Shown: positions 50,919-59,392, numbered from the stretch's first letter. The stretch is 64,000 nucleotides of DNA from Halohasta litorea (GCF_024494645.1 NZ_JANHDJ010000003.1:1-64000); one strand, 5' to 3'. Numbers and translations: made by a program. Notes: generated from the letters alone by a model not told the origin.

Positions 50919-52979
50919 TTACAGCTCTTCGTCGGCGAGTTCCTGCTCGGCGACGATCTCGTAGGGTGCCAGTCCGTTTCTGATGCCATCCAGGAGCCGG
51001 AAGGCGTCGTCCGGCGAGAGGAAATGCCGGGTGACGACGCGGCCGAGCGGAGTCGGTTCCAGTCCGTCGATGAACTCCCATTCGAGCAGTCGACCGACCG
51101 ACTGCGTGGTGTCGATTTCGCCCAACATCCGGTCGTTGAGTCGCTTTGCCTGTTTGCCCGCGACGGTGACGTTCGCCAGCGTCTCCTCAACGGCGGCGGC
51201 CTCGTCGTAGACGTTTCGGACGTCCTCCATCTCGCCTTTTAAGAGTTTGAACGCGACCTCGTCTTCGGTCATCTCCATCGAGTTGTGGTAGGTGACATCC
51301 GGCTCGATCAACATATACACCGTGCCGCGGTCGTGGTAGTCAGGTCGGCCCGCTCGCCCGAGCATCTGGCTGAACTCCTGGACCGAGAGCCACTCGATGC
51401 CCATCGCGAGGGTATCGAAGATCACCTGCGAGGCCGGGAAGTCGACCCCTGCGGCGAGGGCAGCGGTGGTGACGACCGCCGACAGATCCTGATCCAGGAA
51501 CTGTTTTTCGACCTTCTTCCGCTTTTTGTAGTCGAGACCCGCGTGGTAGGGAGCAGAATCGTACTGGAGCTTTCGGCTGATCGTATGGCAGCGCCGCCGG
51601 GAGTTGGTGAAGATGATCGTCTGGCCCCGGTAGCCCTTCGAGGATTTCTGGTCGAAGGCCCGCTTGACGAGTTTGTTTTCCAGCCGGAGCTTTTCCTGTT
51701 CGTCGGCGAAGGTGACGTGTCGCTCGATGGGGATGGGGCGCTCCTCGAACTCGATGAGCCGCGCGCCGAGTCGACCGGCCAGCCACTCTGGGTTACCGAC
51801 GGTCGCCGAGAGGTAGATCCACTGGGCACCGTCGTATCCACTTTCGGTGCGGTCGGCTCGCTGCTCACAGTAATATTTAAGTCGCGAAATCAGGCCATCG
51901 AGGCGGTGGCCCCGTTCCTCCTCTTTGAGGGTGTGAACCTCGTCAATGACGACCGTTCCGACGTCGCCGAGGTTCTTGCCCGTCCGGAGGGCGTGGTCGA
52001 TCCCCTCGTAGGTGCCGACGATCACGTCGGCGTTGGGGTCGAACTGGCTGCCCGAGTCGGCGATCCGGCTCGCACCGACACGGATCGTTACGTCGAGGCC
52101 GAGTTCGCCGTACTGCTCCTTGAAATCCTCGTGTTTCTGGTTCGCAAGGGCGACAAGCGGCACCAAAAACAGCATCTTGCCCTTGCCCTTCAGCGCGCGG
52201 TCGATCCCGGCCATCTCGCCGACGAGCGTCTTCCCGGTCGCGGTCGCGCTCACGACGAGTTGGTCCTCGCCCTCCAGGAGACCGTTGCGGACCGAGAGGC
52301 TCTGGACCGGGAGCAAGGAGTCAAACCGGGATTCGGTCATCGACTTGAGCCGGGGGTGGAGGTCGAGGTCGGCCGTTTTGACGGGGTCGACGTCGTCGAC
52401 GGTCGCGCTGATTACGTCGAACTGCGTGAGGTCGGGGTCCAGTTCCCCGGACAGCAGGTCGACGATGCGGTCGAGGTCCTGGACCTCCAGGAGGAGATCC
52501 TCAAGGCGGTCTTGCGCCGAGCCGGTGAACTGCCCCTTATATGAGAGCTCACGTTCGAGCTCTTCGACCGCACAGTCGGGGCAGATATGCTCGCGGTCGG
52601 TCTTGATCGCCGTCTCGTCGGTGATCGGCGCATACCGGCCGTCGTTGGCGCAGTACCGACAGGTCCGGACGACCGCGGCATCGAGTTGGTAGCCGTCCAG
52701 GAGCTCCTGGAGCTCCCGGCGGCCCCGTTTCGAGGTCTGCTGGGAAATGCGAATACGGGAAGCGTTGCGCGCGAGATCGACGAACTCGGTCGGGTCCCGA
52801 AGCTCCTCGCTGGAGCCGGTGTTCCGGCGGAACCGCCCCGGCCGTGGGCCAGCGCTCGTCTCCTTGACATCGAGGGAGCCGTGAAAGACGCGAGAGCCGT
52901 TCTTCCGGGCGACGACGCGGTAGCTGTCGCCGCGTTCATGGAGGAACAACGTCTCGACCTGCGCGACCTGCTGAGACAC
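50919..52979 (-). CDS. Ski2-like DEAD/DEAH helicase with zinc finger
   Basis: This is a 686-residue protein. An N-terminal accessory domain (1-100) precedes a zinc finger (Cys107, Cys110, Cys133, Cys136: CRYC and CPDC). The SF2 core has Walker A SATATGKT (244-251), DEVH (346-349), LSATVGNP and QMLGRAGRP (motif VI). A C-terminal winged-helix part follows. The start is set at the GTG 52979 because a GATATACC TATA element lies about 27 bases upstream; open codons to 53066 do not resemble it. It probably remodels nucleic acids in repair or RNA decay. Confidence 0.88.
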   Translation of the reverse strand: MSQQVAQVETLFLHERGDSYRVVARKNGSRVFHGSLDVKETSAGPRPGRFRRNTGSSEELRDPTEFVDLARNASRIRISQQTSKRGRRELQELLDGYQLDAAVVRTCRYCANDGRYAPITDETAIKTDREHICPDCAVEELERELSYKGQFTGSAQDRLEDLLLEVQDLDRIVDLLSGELDPDLTQFDVISATVDDVDPVKTADLDLHPRLKSMTESRFDSLLPVQSLSVRNGLLEGEDQLVVSATATGKTLVGEMAGIDRALKGKGKMLFLVPLVALANQKHEDFKEQYGELGLDVTIRVGASRIADSGSQFDPNADVIVGTYEGIDHALRTGKNLGDVGTVVIDEVHTLKEEERGHRLDGLISRLKYYCEQRADRTESGYDGAQWIYLSATVGNPEWLAGRLGARLIEFEERPIPIERHVTFADEQEKLRLENKLVKRAFDQKSSKGYRGQTIIFTNSRRRCHTISRKLQYDSAPYHAGLDYKKRKKVEKQFLDQDLSAVVTTAALAAGVDFPASQVIFDTLAMGIEWLSVQEFSQMLGRAGRPDYHDRGTVYMLIEPDVTYHNSMEMTEDEVAFKLLKGEMEDVRNVYDEAAAVEETLANVTVAGKQAKRLNDRMLGEIDTTQSVGRLLEWEFIDGLEPTPLGRVVTRHFLSPDDAFRLLDGIRNGLAPYEIVAEQELADEEL

Positions 52980-53095
52980 GCCCGAGGGTAGGCAATCGGG
53001 GTATATCAGCCGTTCGGCTCGGCGTCGCTGGGGGAGAACGAACACAAACGCAATCGACGACCACATTAATACCGACTCGGCGACTAGTTTCGCGT

Positions 53096-54283
53096 ATGCG
53101 TGGCATTCGTCTCGGGAGCGCCTTCGGCATCCCCATCCAGCTCAACTGGACGTTCTTGCTCGTCCTCCCGGTTTTCGCGTGGATCATCGGTTCGGATATC
53201 ATCACACTGGTCGAACTCGTCAACGGAGTTCTCGGGAGTTCCATCGCAACCGAGCCACTCACCGTCGGCTCGCTGCCGTGGCTGCTCGGCTTTGCGGCCG
53301 CAGGCGGGCTGTTTTTCGGCGTCCTCCTCCACGAGTTCGGCCACTCGCTTGTGGCGATGCGCTACGGACTCGAAATCGAGTCGATTACCCTGTGGCTGCT
53401 GGGTGGGGTGGCGAGCTTCCGGGAGATGCCCGAAGACTGGCACAAGGAGTTCACGATTGCCATCGCTGGCCCCGTCGTCAGCGTGCTCGTGGGTATCGTC
53501 TCCTACATCGCTTTTATACTGACGCCCGCGAGCCTCGGTCCGCTACAGTTCGTCCTCGGCTATCTCGCGGTCATGAACGTCACGCTGGCGGTGTTCAATA
53601 TGCTGCCGGGGTTCCCGATGGACGGCGGCCGAGTGTTGCGGGCGCTGCTGGCGCGCAAACGCCCCCACGCGCAGGCGACCCAGCTTGCCGCCGAGGTGGG
53701 CAAGATCTTCGCCTTCCTGCTCGGCATGGTCGGGCTGTTCGCCTTTAGCCCGCTGTTTATCCTGCTTGCGTTCTTCATCTACATCGCCGCATCGGGCGAG
53801 GCCCAGCAGTCGACGGTCAAAGCCGCCTTTCAGGGCGTCACGGTCCGGGACATCATGACGCCGGGCGAGGAGCTCCACGTCGTCGAGGAGGGGACGACGG
53901 TGGCGGAACTCCTCGGTCGAATGTTCACCGAGCGACACACGGGGTATCCGGTGGTCGACACCCGCGGCGAGCTCGTCGGGATGGTCACCCTCGACGACGC
54001 CCGGACGATCCAGGAGATCGAGCGTGACGCCTACCGGGTCGAAGAGGTGATGGAACGCGACGTGAGAAGCATCACCCCCGATGCGGATGCGATCACCGCC
54101 CTGCGGACGATGCAGGAACACGGCGTCGGTCGGCTGCCCGTGGTCGACGAGCGGGGCGACCTGGCGGGAATCATCTCCAGGACGGATCTGATGACTGCGT
54201 TCAACGTGATCCAGAGCCGCGGCGACAACAGCTCGCTCATCCAGTCCGGCGGGTCGACAGCCGATCTGCCGTCGATCCGCTAA
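53096..54283 (+). CDS. Site-2 protease (S2P-type metalloprotease) with two CBS domains
   Basis: This is a 395-residue membrane protein with about six segments. The zinc-protease motif HEFGH is at 79-83 and the second ligand motif MLPGFPMDGG at 169-178 (Asp177). From about 240, two CBS domains follow (VRDIMTPGEELHVVEEGTTV; VMERDVRSITPDADAITALR), which usually bind adenine nucleotides. S2P enzymes cut membrane-tethered regulators inside the bilayer. The gene converges with a membrane-anchored winged-helix regulator, 27 bp away, a candidate substrate. Confidence 0.92.
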   Translation: MRGIRLGSAFGIPIQLNWTFLLVLPVFAWIIGSDIITLVELVNGVLGSSIATEPLTVGSLPWLLGFAAAGGLFFGVLLHEFGHSLVAMRYGLEIESITLWLLGGVASFREMPEDWHKEFTIAIAGPVVSVLVGIVSYIAFILTPASLGPLQFVLGYLAVMNVTLAVFNMLPGFPMDGGRVLRALLARKRPHAQATQLAAEVGKIFAFLLGMVGLFAFSPLFILLAFFIYIAASGEAQQSTVKAAFQGVTVRDIMTPGEELHVVEEGTTVAELLGRMFTERHTGYPVVDTRGELVGMVTLDDARTIQEIERDAYRVEEVMERDVRSITPDADAITALRTMQEHGVGRLPVVDERGDLAGIISRTDLMTAFNVIQSRGDNSSLIQSGGSTADLPSIR

Positions 54284-54310
54284 CTGGCGGCACTCAGCCT
54301 CGAATGGCGG

Positions 54311-54982
54311 CTACTGATCGGAGTCTGCGACCGGAAACGCGACCCGAGAGTCCCGCCGACGCAGGAGGATACCTATGACGACGAGCGCGACCACACAGCC
54401 GAAAAAGAAGACGACGCCCGGTTCGGTCAGGAACTCGACGAGGCCGCCGCCGGTCGCCCCACTGGCTTCGGTTGCGGCGTCGGTCGTCTCAACGCTCATT
54501 GCGCTGGGTCCGGAGGCGGACTCGGCTGCCGACTCCGTGTCGACATACGTCGTCACGAGATACTGGACGAGGAGGCTCGCGAGTCCGAAAATCCCGAGCG
54601 CACCGAGCAGCCGCGTGATGGCGTCTTTGAGTCGGTCGGTCGTCGACTCCCGGCCAGCACAGACGACCAACGCCGACTCGGTCGGTGCGTACACCTTCAT
54701 CTCGGTGCCTTTCTCGGAGTACCAGGTGTCGGCGACAGCGATCAGGTCGGCCTCCGAGAGGTTGTCGAGGTGATACCGGACGTTCTGGACCGTCGTATCG
54801 GTCGCCTCGGCGAGTTCGGCCGCCGGACGCGGCTCCTCGTAGAGCAACGAGAGGATGCGGCGGGCGGTCGACGACGAGAGCGTTTTAAAAACCTCGTCGG
54901 CGGCCGCCTCCGAGATGGAGATTACGTTCGCACCGTCTTGGGTCGGCTCCACGCGGGATGTCAGCGGCAGGAGGCTCTTCAT
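54311..54982 (-). CDS. Membrane-anchored winged-helix (ArsR-like) regulator
   Basis: This is a 223-residue protein. The N-terminal ArsR-like winged helix (about 28-98) has LSSSTARRILSLLYEE, AELAEATDTTVQNVRYHLDN and a wing WYSEKGTEMKVYAP. Two membrane segments follow (about 125-146 and 189-207) joined by a Ser/Thr/Ala-rich outer loop, with RRRD on the inner side. A DNA-binding domain tethered to the membrane is a natural substrate for intramembrane proteolysis. A TATA box at 54989-54997 lies only about 10 bases upstream of the ATG, so a later GTG (54952) is an alternative start. Confidence 0.88.
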   Translation of the reverse strand: MKSLLPLTSRVEPTQDGANVISISEAAADEVFKTLSSSTARRILSLLYEEPRPAAELAEATDTTVQNVRYHLDNLSEADLIAVADTWYSEKGTEMKVYAPTESALVVCAGRESTTDRLKDAITRLLGALGIFGLASLLVQYLVTTYVDTESAAESASGPSAMSVETTDAATEASGATGGGLVEFLTEPGVVFFFGCVVALVVIGILLRRRDSRVAFPVADSDQ

Positions 54983-55140
54983 AGTCGACTTATAAAGAGA
55001 TTCCAACGATATGGGGAATAGTTTGTGGTGGGTGAAGTCGGCATTTGGGTCGGCTCGCCGAACGCTGTCAGCCGGATATACCGAACAGAGAGCATAGACG
55101 AAGACATGAAGAGAAAACCATAACGGTCGCCGGTGTGTCG

Positions 55141-55217
55141 GTGGATGCTACGTCAGCGGGGGACTGAGTAGCGCAGCGGGGCGGGGACATCCACGCGAAA
55201 CCCACCAGCGACGTGGG
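55141..55217 (+). ncRNA. Candidate structured RNA (hairpin cluster)
   Basis: Outer arms GTGGATG (55141-55147) and CATCCAC (55188-55194) enclose GCTAC/GTAGC (55147-55151, 55168-55172) and TCAG/CTGA around CGGGGGA. A second hairpin, CCCAC (55201-55205) with GTGGG (55213-55217), follows at once. The strand and limits are guesses and the GC-rich DNA favours chance pairing, so confidence is low. Confidence 0.3.
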
Positions 55218-55451
55218 GAGGGCAGACAGACCGAGGGACAACAGCACCGATGGAGGGGAGGGCCGATGGCGCTGGTCCCGGTATCTGCATCTTAAGGCAA
55301 GTCTTTGGGATACTAAACGATTCAGCCTAAGTGAGTAGGCAGAGTTATTGTTAGATACCAATCATCATAGCCCAGTTGCGCCGCTCGCGGTCTGGGTTGG
55401 TCCACTGTGCTGCAGATGGTCGTTGGTCTCCTGGATGAGTACTCCGAAAGA

Positions 55452-55522
55452 GTCCAGGAGCGAGAATCGAACCTCGGTCGGTCCGCTCGTATTCACTCGC
55501 TTCACTCTCCGCTTCGATTCCC
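55452..55522 (-). repeat. Partial tRNA-His copy: direct T-arm plus inverted copy
   Basis: The 22 bases 55452-55473 match 55569-55590, the 3' end and T-arm of tRNA-His, with one change. A near-inverted copy lies at about 55512-55522 (CTTCGATTCCC). Between them is a purine-rich spacer when read on the minus strand. The arrangement mirrors the copy after tRNA-Gly. Confidence 0.7.
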
Positions 55523-55568
55523 TTCAGACGGAGTTTCAGCTCCTCGCGTGAGTGCTCGTCGCAGAAAG

Positions 55569-55642
55569 GTCCAGGGGCGAGAATCGAACCCGCGTCTCAG
55601 CCTCCACAAGGCTGAAGGATAGTCCACTACCCTACCCCGGAC
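55569..55642 (-). tRNA. tRNA-His (GTG)
   Basis: A 74-base gene on the minus strand. The extra 5' G (base -1) pairs with the discriminator C, as in tRNA-His. The acceptor strand TCCGGGG pairs with CCCTGGA (one G-U pair), the anticodon loop is TTGTGGA (anticodon GTG) and the T-arm contains GGTTCGATTC. No intron and no encoded CCA. A T-rich element about 30-38 bases upstream could be its promoter. Confidence 0.94.
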
Positions 55643-55797
55643 ACGCACTCATCGCTACACTACTCGCAAAGAAATACGTTACGACTCGGGGTTCCCCGCG
55701 GGGTGGGCTCTCACACCACGCCGGTCGGCGGCCACCAGGCCGACCACACCACCGAACGCGACGTTTTTGAGGCCCCCACCGTTAGGACCGGGTAGCT

Positions 55798-56256
55798 GTG
55801 GCCATCACGGACAAGATCTATGTCAAAAACCACCGACAGCTCGCCTCCCAACTGGAGACGAGCTTTCCCAAGAGTGCCTTCGCGGGAGCAACCCTCGATA
55901 TGCTGTTTACCGGCGATAGCCTCGCCACCCTCGATTCGACCACCCAGGATCGAGTCCTGGATTTCGCCGAGGACTTCCTGGACTGCGACTGCAAGTCCCA
56001 CCCCTACTGTGGCTGTGCCGAACGCAAGTTCATCCAGTATCTCCTGGAGCTCCGCGCTCAGGGGTTCGGCCCCGACGCGATCGTCGACGTGATGGGCGAC
56101 GACTACATGCTGTATGCCTACTCCGGCGACATTCTCTCCTTCCTGGATCAGTCGGTCCGCACCCTCGAAGCCGCCGAGGCACTCGCCAAAACCGAAGCCG
56201 GTGTCGACCGAAGCCAGGAGTTCTACGACGCAAAGCGGGAGTTAACCAACGGCTAA
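55798..56256 (+). CDS. Conserved haloarchaeal cysteine-motif protein, unknown function
   Basis: This is a 152-residue soluble helical protein starting at a GTG (product MAITDKIYVKNHRQLASQLE). It has a compact CxCx5CxC motif (Cys63, 65, 71, 73: DCDCKSHPYCGCAERKF), suited to zinc or an iron-sulfur cluster. A GTTTTTGAG element about 30 bases upstream supports the start. The family recurs in haloarchaea in my memory, without known function. It converges with the CopG-like gene. Confidence 0.8.
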   Translation: MAITDKIYVKNHRQLASQLETSFPKSAFAGATLDMLFTGDSLATLDSTTQDRVLDFAEDFLDCDCKSHPYCGCAERKFIQYLLELRAQGFGPDAIVDVMGDDYMLYAYSGDILSFLDQSVRTLEAAEALAKTEAGVDRSQEFYDAKRELTNG

Positions 56257-56273
56257 TCCCGGATAAAATTCGA

Positions 56274-56678
56274 TTACCCGATCTGGAAGGACGGTTCGTC
56301 GCGGTCGCCGTCGAGGTCTTCGAGGTAGACCACGTCTTCTTCGTCTTCCTCGTCGACCTGCTCGCGGAGATGATTCACGTACTGTTTGTGTTCTTCCAAC
56401 TGTTCGCGGAGATGTTCGGCTTCGAGTTCGAGCCGTTCGTGCTCCCGAATGAAGCTCTTGGGCACCTCGACACTCGGTGGGAACTCCTCGGCGTCCTGCC
56501 GCTCGCCGAGTTCCGTTTCGGGGACGACTTCGACGCGGCCGTCGTGGTCGACCAGCATATCGACGTAGTCCCGAAACACTGCCGACAGCGAGATGTCCCG
56601 ATCCTCCGCGATATCACGGAGCGTCTCGAAAGCGTCCTCGTTGACTCGGAACGAGATCGTCTTGTTTTTGTTTCCCAT
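56274..56678 (-). CDS. Ribbon-helix-helix (CopG-like) regulator with coiled coil
   Basis: This is a 134-residue protein. The N-terminal ribbon-helix-helix domain (NKTISFRVNEDAFETLRDIA, then SLSAVFRDYVD) is followed by a central coiled coil (FIREHERLELEAEHLREQLE) and an acidic tail. It should bind DNA as a dimer. The ATG at 56678 is preferred because an AATTAAATAC element lies about 43 bases upstream; an in-frame GTG at 56708 lies too close to it. Confidence 0.87.
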   Translation of the reverse strand: MGNKNKTISFRVNEDAFETLRDIAEDRDISLSAVFRDYVDMLVDHDGRVEVVPETELGERQDAEEFPPSVEVPKSFIREHERLELEAEHLREQLEEHKQYVNHLREQVDEEDEEDVVYLEDLDGDRDEPSFQIG

Positions 56679-56795
56679 CCCTACAGACCTCTCTACGAGC
56701 ACCTGCACACGCTGGGTATTTAATTATTTGTCAGACAGCCGGACGTGCGTGCTGAATAAAACGTATATAATTGGTCGACGGGGCGAGACCGACCG

Positions 56796-57431
56796 TTAGG
56801 CCTGCGGATTGCCGTCGGCAGGTGCGTCTGCAGTGTCGTCGGTGGGAACCGAATCCTCACCGTCGAGGCTTTCAAGTGCCGAAGCGACCGTCTCGGCATA
56901 CGCCGAGGGGTCGTCGCCGTACTGCTCGCGGGCCATACGGGCGTACTCGTTGGCTTCGTCGTCGAAGGCCTCGATCCGGTCGAGCGTTCGCTCGGCGGTC
57001 TCGGCGACCCACCGGTCACGGGTGGCGGCGTCGACGGTCGTGATCGATTCCGGTCGTACGGAGACCGTGATCGAGCCGTCGTCGGTCTCGTAGGTTCGGG
57101 GTTTGCCGACGACCGAGACGTATGCGGGCGGTTCGAGCTCCCGCAGCGCGCTGGCGGCCTCGGGCTGGTACTGGCCCGCGTAGACGAAGAACGTCCCCGT
57201 TGGGTCGACGATTCGACCCTGCCAGTACTCGTTGTCCTCGCCGACGTCGTCGGTCTCGGTCAGCGTGCCGACGAAGAACACGCGGTTGGCTTTTTCGCCG
57301 GTCGGCAGCAGGGCGTACACCGGCGCGCGGTCGTCGTCGGACTCCTTGAAGGTGTAGCTGGCGTCGTTGAACTCCGCGGCGAAGGCCCGCTGGGAGACTT
57401 CACGCGTCGGCACTGAATCATCTTGGCTCAT
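56796..57431 (-). CDS. rpap: RPA-associated protein
   Basis: This is a 211-residue OB-fold protein (VFFVGTLTETDDV, WQGRIVDPTGTFFVYAGQYQ, PAYVSVVGKPRTY) with an acidic, Ala-rich C-terminal tail. It overlaps the RPA gene by 4 bases, the arrangement of the haloarchaeal rpa/rpap operons in which the two proteins act together in replication and repair. The start at 57431 fits that overlap. Confidence 0.88.
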   Translation of the reverse strand: MSQDDSVPTREVSQRAFAAEFNDASYTFKESDDDRAPVYALLPTGEKANRVFFVGTLTETDDVGEDNEYWQGRIVDPTGTFFVYAGQYQPEAASALRELEPPAYVSVVGKPRTYETDDGSITVSVRPESITTVDAATRDRWVAETAERTLDRIEAFDDEANEYARMAREQYGDDPSAYAETVASALESLDGEDSVPTDDTADAPADGNPQA

Positions 57432-58360
57432 TGGAGGGACCTCGCTTTCGTCAGCACGGCATCGGTATCTGTCGGACTGTCCAACTGCTCGAACTCGTTG
57501 GCCAACACGTACCGCCCCAGCGTCGGTCCGGTCACGCGGTAGTAGCGACCCAGGATATCGGTCCGGATGCCGTCGGCGACGACCGAGGTGTCGAGGGCGT
57601 CTTGAGCCTGCTGTTTGGCGTCTTCGAGTCCGATCCCGGTGAGTTCCTCGGTGGCCTCCCGGTTGAAGATCACGTCCTGGACCTCGTGGCCGTCGTCGAG
57701 GACGGCCTTGATCCGGAGGTCGAACTCGCCGTCGACCTCGCCGTGTTCCGAACACCGGCCGTTCTGGAGGACGCGCGTACAGCCCTCCTCGGGACACCGC
57801 TTGATGAGGCCACTGCCGGACTGGACGTCGACCAGCGCGCCGTCGACAGTGGTCGTGCTGTCGCCGACCTCGACGTCCTCGTCGAGTTCGGTGATCGTCG
57901 TCGTCCGGTTGAGCTTGATCGAGTAGTCGCCCTGGTACTCGTCGGTGACGACGTTGCCCAGTTTGTAGCTCGCGCCTTCCTCCAGCTCGTCGAGTTCGGA
58001 GGTCTCGAAGGCGACGAATTTAATTCTCCCTGACTCGTCGCCGACGAGCCCGACCTGCGAGATCGAGTCGCTACGCGGCTCCCAGAGGTCGACGACCTTC
58101 ACGGTCACGTCGACCCACTGTTCGTCCTGATCGATCTCGTCGACGAGAACCGTCTCCGCGCCGCCGCGGCCCAGCTCGTCGCGGTCGATATCTGCCTCGT
58201 CGAGCAGGCTGTTGGTGACGGTTCGCCGCGCCTCATCAATGGGGATCTTGTACTCCGAGACCACCTGATCGAGGCGCTGTTCGATCTCATCGGTCTCGAC
58301 GTCGATATGGTCCGAAAACTGTGCTGCAATCTCGGCTGCGTGGGTCTGCAACTCTGTCAT
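57428..58360 (-). CDS. rpa: Replication protein A, single-stranded DNA-binding
   Basis: This 310-residue RPA has an OB-fold domain (residues about 75-165, TVKVVDLWEPRSDSISQVGL, GRIKFVAFE) and a zinc-binding segment with Cys189, Cys194, Cys203 and His206 (CPEEGC ... CSEH). The N-terminal helical domain (1-65) resembles that of the haloarchaeal Rpa3 type. It coats single-stranded DNA in replication, recombination and repair. It is followed by rpap with a 4-base overlap. Confidence 0.92.
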   Translation of the reverse strand: MTELQTHAAEIAAQFSDHIDVETDEIEQRLDQVVSEYKIPIDEARRTVTNSLLDEADIDRDELGRGGAETVLVDEIDQDEQWVDVTVKVVDLWEPRSDSISQVGLVGDESGRIKFVAFETSELDELEEGASYKLGNVVTDEYQGDYSIKLNRTTTITELDEDVEVGDSTTTVDGALVDVQSGSGLIKRCPEEGCTRVLQNGRCSEHGEVDGEFDLRIKAVLDDGHEVQDVIFNREATEELTGIGLEDAKQQAQDALDTSVVADGIRTDILGRYYRVTGPTLGRYVLANEFEQLDSPTDTDAVLTKARSLQ

Positions 58361-58558
58361 GGGTTCACTGCCTCCGCTCTGTTTTCAATGGGAGACATAC
58401 GAAGGTTCGTGCCTCATATTATAAAAGCTATCGGGCGGAGAGTGGAAGTAAAACCGCACGACTCCGCGGGGGACTGGGCTGTCGGCACGCCGGGAATGGA
58501 TCTCGGCAGGGGCGGACCTCCCAACGAACCTATACGGTCGGCGACCGACAGCGACGGT

Positions 58559-58873
58559 ATGGACGAGGGTTTCGAGCAGTTCGTGCGCGACCGCCTCCGG
58601 AAGCTCGGGAAGGGGTACGAACGCACACGTCGCGCCTACACCGAGGGGAAAGGTGAGGCCGATGGCTCGCCGGGTGAGGGGTCGCTCCCGGTCGACGAGG
58701 CGGGACGGGCCAAACTCGTCTGTCGGCGCTACGCCGAAAAGCGCGCGGTTGAACTCGACTCGGAGGGGAAACCGGCCTGTTTCGATCCGGATCACACTGA
58801 CTGTGTCGGCTGTGTAGAAGATATCCAGGACGGAGTAATCGAAACGTGGGACGACCCCCGAGGTAGGCAGTGA
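58559..58873 (+). CDS. Small cysteine-motif haloarchaeal protein, unknown function
   Basis: This is a 104-residue protein starting MDEGFEQFVRDRLRKLGKGY. The C-terminal half has LVCRRYAEKRAV, then ACFDPDHTDCVGCVEDI with four Cys and a His arranged like a zinc site. The start at 58559 is supported by a CTATACGG element about 28 bases upstream. It resembles a small haloarchaeal family with the same Cys pattern (possibly DUF7091; not checked). It converges with the Tfx-type gene, stops touching. Confidence 0.75.
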   Translation: MDEGFEQFVRDRLRKLGKGYERTRRAYTEGKGEADGSPGEGSLPVDEAGRAKLVCRRYAEKRAVELDSEGKPACFDPDHTDCVGCVEDIQDGVIETWDDPRGRQ

Positions 58874-59392
58874 CTACTCGCCGGAGCGGCGGACGCGAAC
58901 CTCGCCGTCGTCGGTAACACCGACCAACAACTGTTCGTGAACGGCACGACCTTCGACCGCACTGTCGGCCGCCTCACTTATGTGTGTCATCAGCTCCGGA
59001 GCAGTGTGGTTGACTTTGACGTCGGCGTCGTCACAGGCGTCGTACACCATCGTTGGCACGTCGAAGAGATCGGTTCCGGCCGGAACATTCACCCTGACGG
59101 GCGAGCCGACGGCCTCGGCGAAGGCGATCGTTTCGGTGGCTCTGGTGACGTTCTCCCGGGCGCTGGCCTCGACGTTCGAGACGTTGGCCCGTGAGGTGCC
59201 GAGCCGGTCGGCGATATCCCGCTGTCGCATTCCCCGCTCGCGGAGCGCGAGGACCTCTGCCTGCCGACGTGTCAGCACGTTCGTCTCCGCATCGAAGCCA
59301 GCGCGTTCGAGCACCGCGTCGACGTCGATTCGGTCGGGGTCAGCCGCATCGGCGGCTGCCCGATCGGTCTCGGTGTCGGTCCCGTCTGTCAT
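58874..59392 (-). CDS. Tfx-family DNA-binding protein
   Basis: This is a 172-residue protein. The helix-turn-helix (about 40-75, LTRRQAEVLALRERGMRQRD, IADRLGTSRANVSNVEAS) is the Tfx signature; Tfx regulates formylmethanofuran dehydrogenase genes in Methanothermobacter. The C-terminal half (VGSPVRVNVPAGTDLFDVPT) is a Tfx-associated ligand-binding domain. The start is 59392, because the extra residues upstream (from 59443) are unlike the family. Confidence 0.87.
   Translation of the reverse strand: MTDGTDTETDRAAADAADPDRIDVDAVLERAGFDAETNVLTRRQAEVLALRERGMRQRDIADRLGTSRANVSNVEASARENVTRATETIAFAEAVGSPVRVNVPAGTDLFDVPTMVYDACDDADVKVNHTAPELMTHISEAADSAVEGRAVHEQLLVGVTDDGEVRVRRSGE

Larger units (their letters stand above)
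54983..55568. other. Gene-free, hairpin-rich stretch beside tRNA-His
   Basis: Nearly 590 bases without a convincing gene. It holds a strong compound hairpin at 55141-55217, several GGGG/CCCC-rich patches and, at 55452-55522, the partial copy of the tRNA-His 3' end. Reading frames here give no acidic protein. Confidence 0.5.

Noticed and set aside
55080-55300. RNase P RNA or SRP RNA gene
   Set aside because: An ACAGAGAGCAU string suggested RNase P RNA, but the GAGGAAAGUCC block and other conserved segments are missing; the SRP GGAAGG-type loop is also absent.
55068-55361. Minus-strand open frame of 97 codons in the gene-free block
   Set aside because: Its composition (Ser, Arg, Cys, Pro) does not fit a haloarchaeal protein and it crosses the hairpin cluster.
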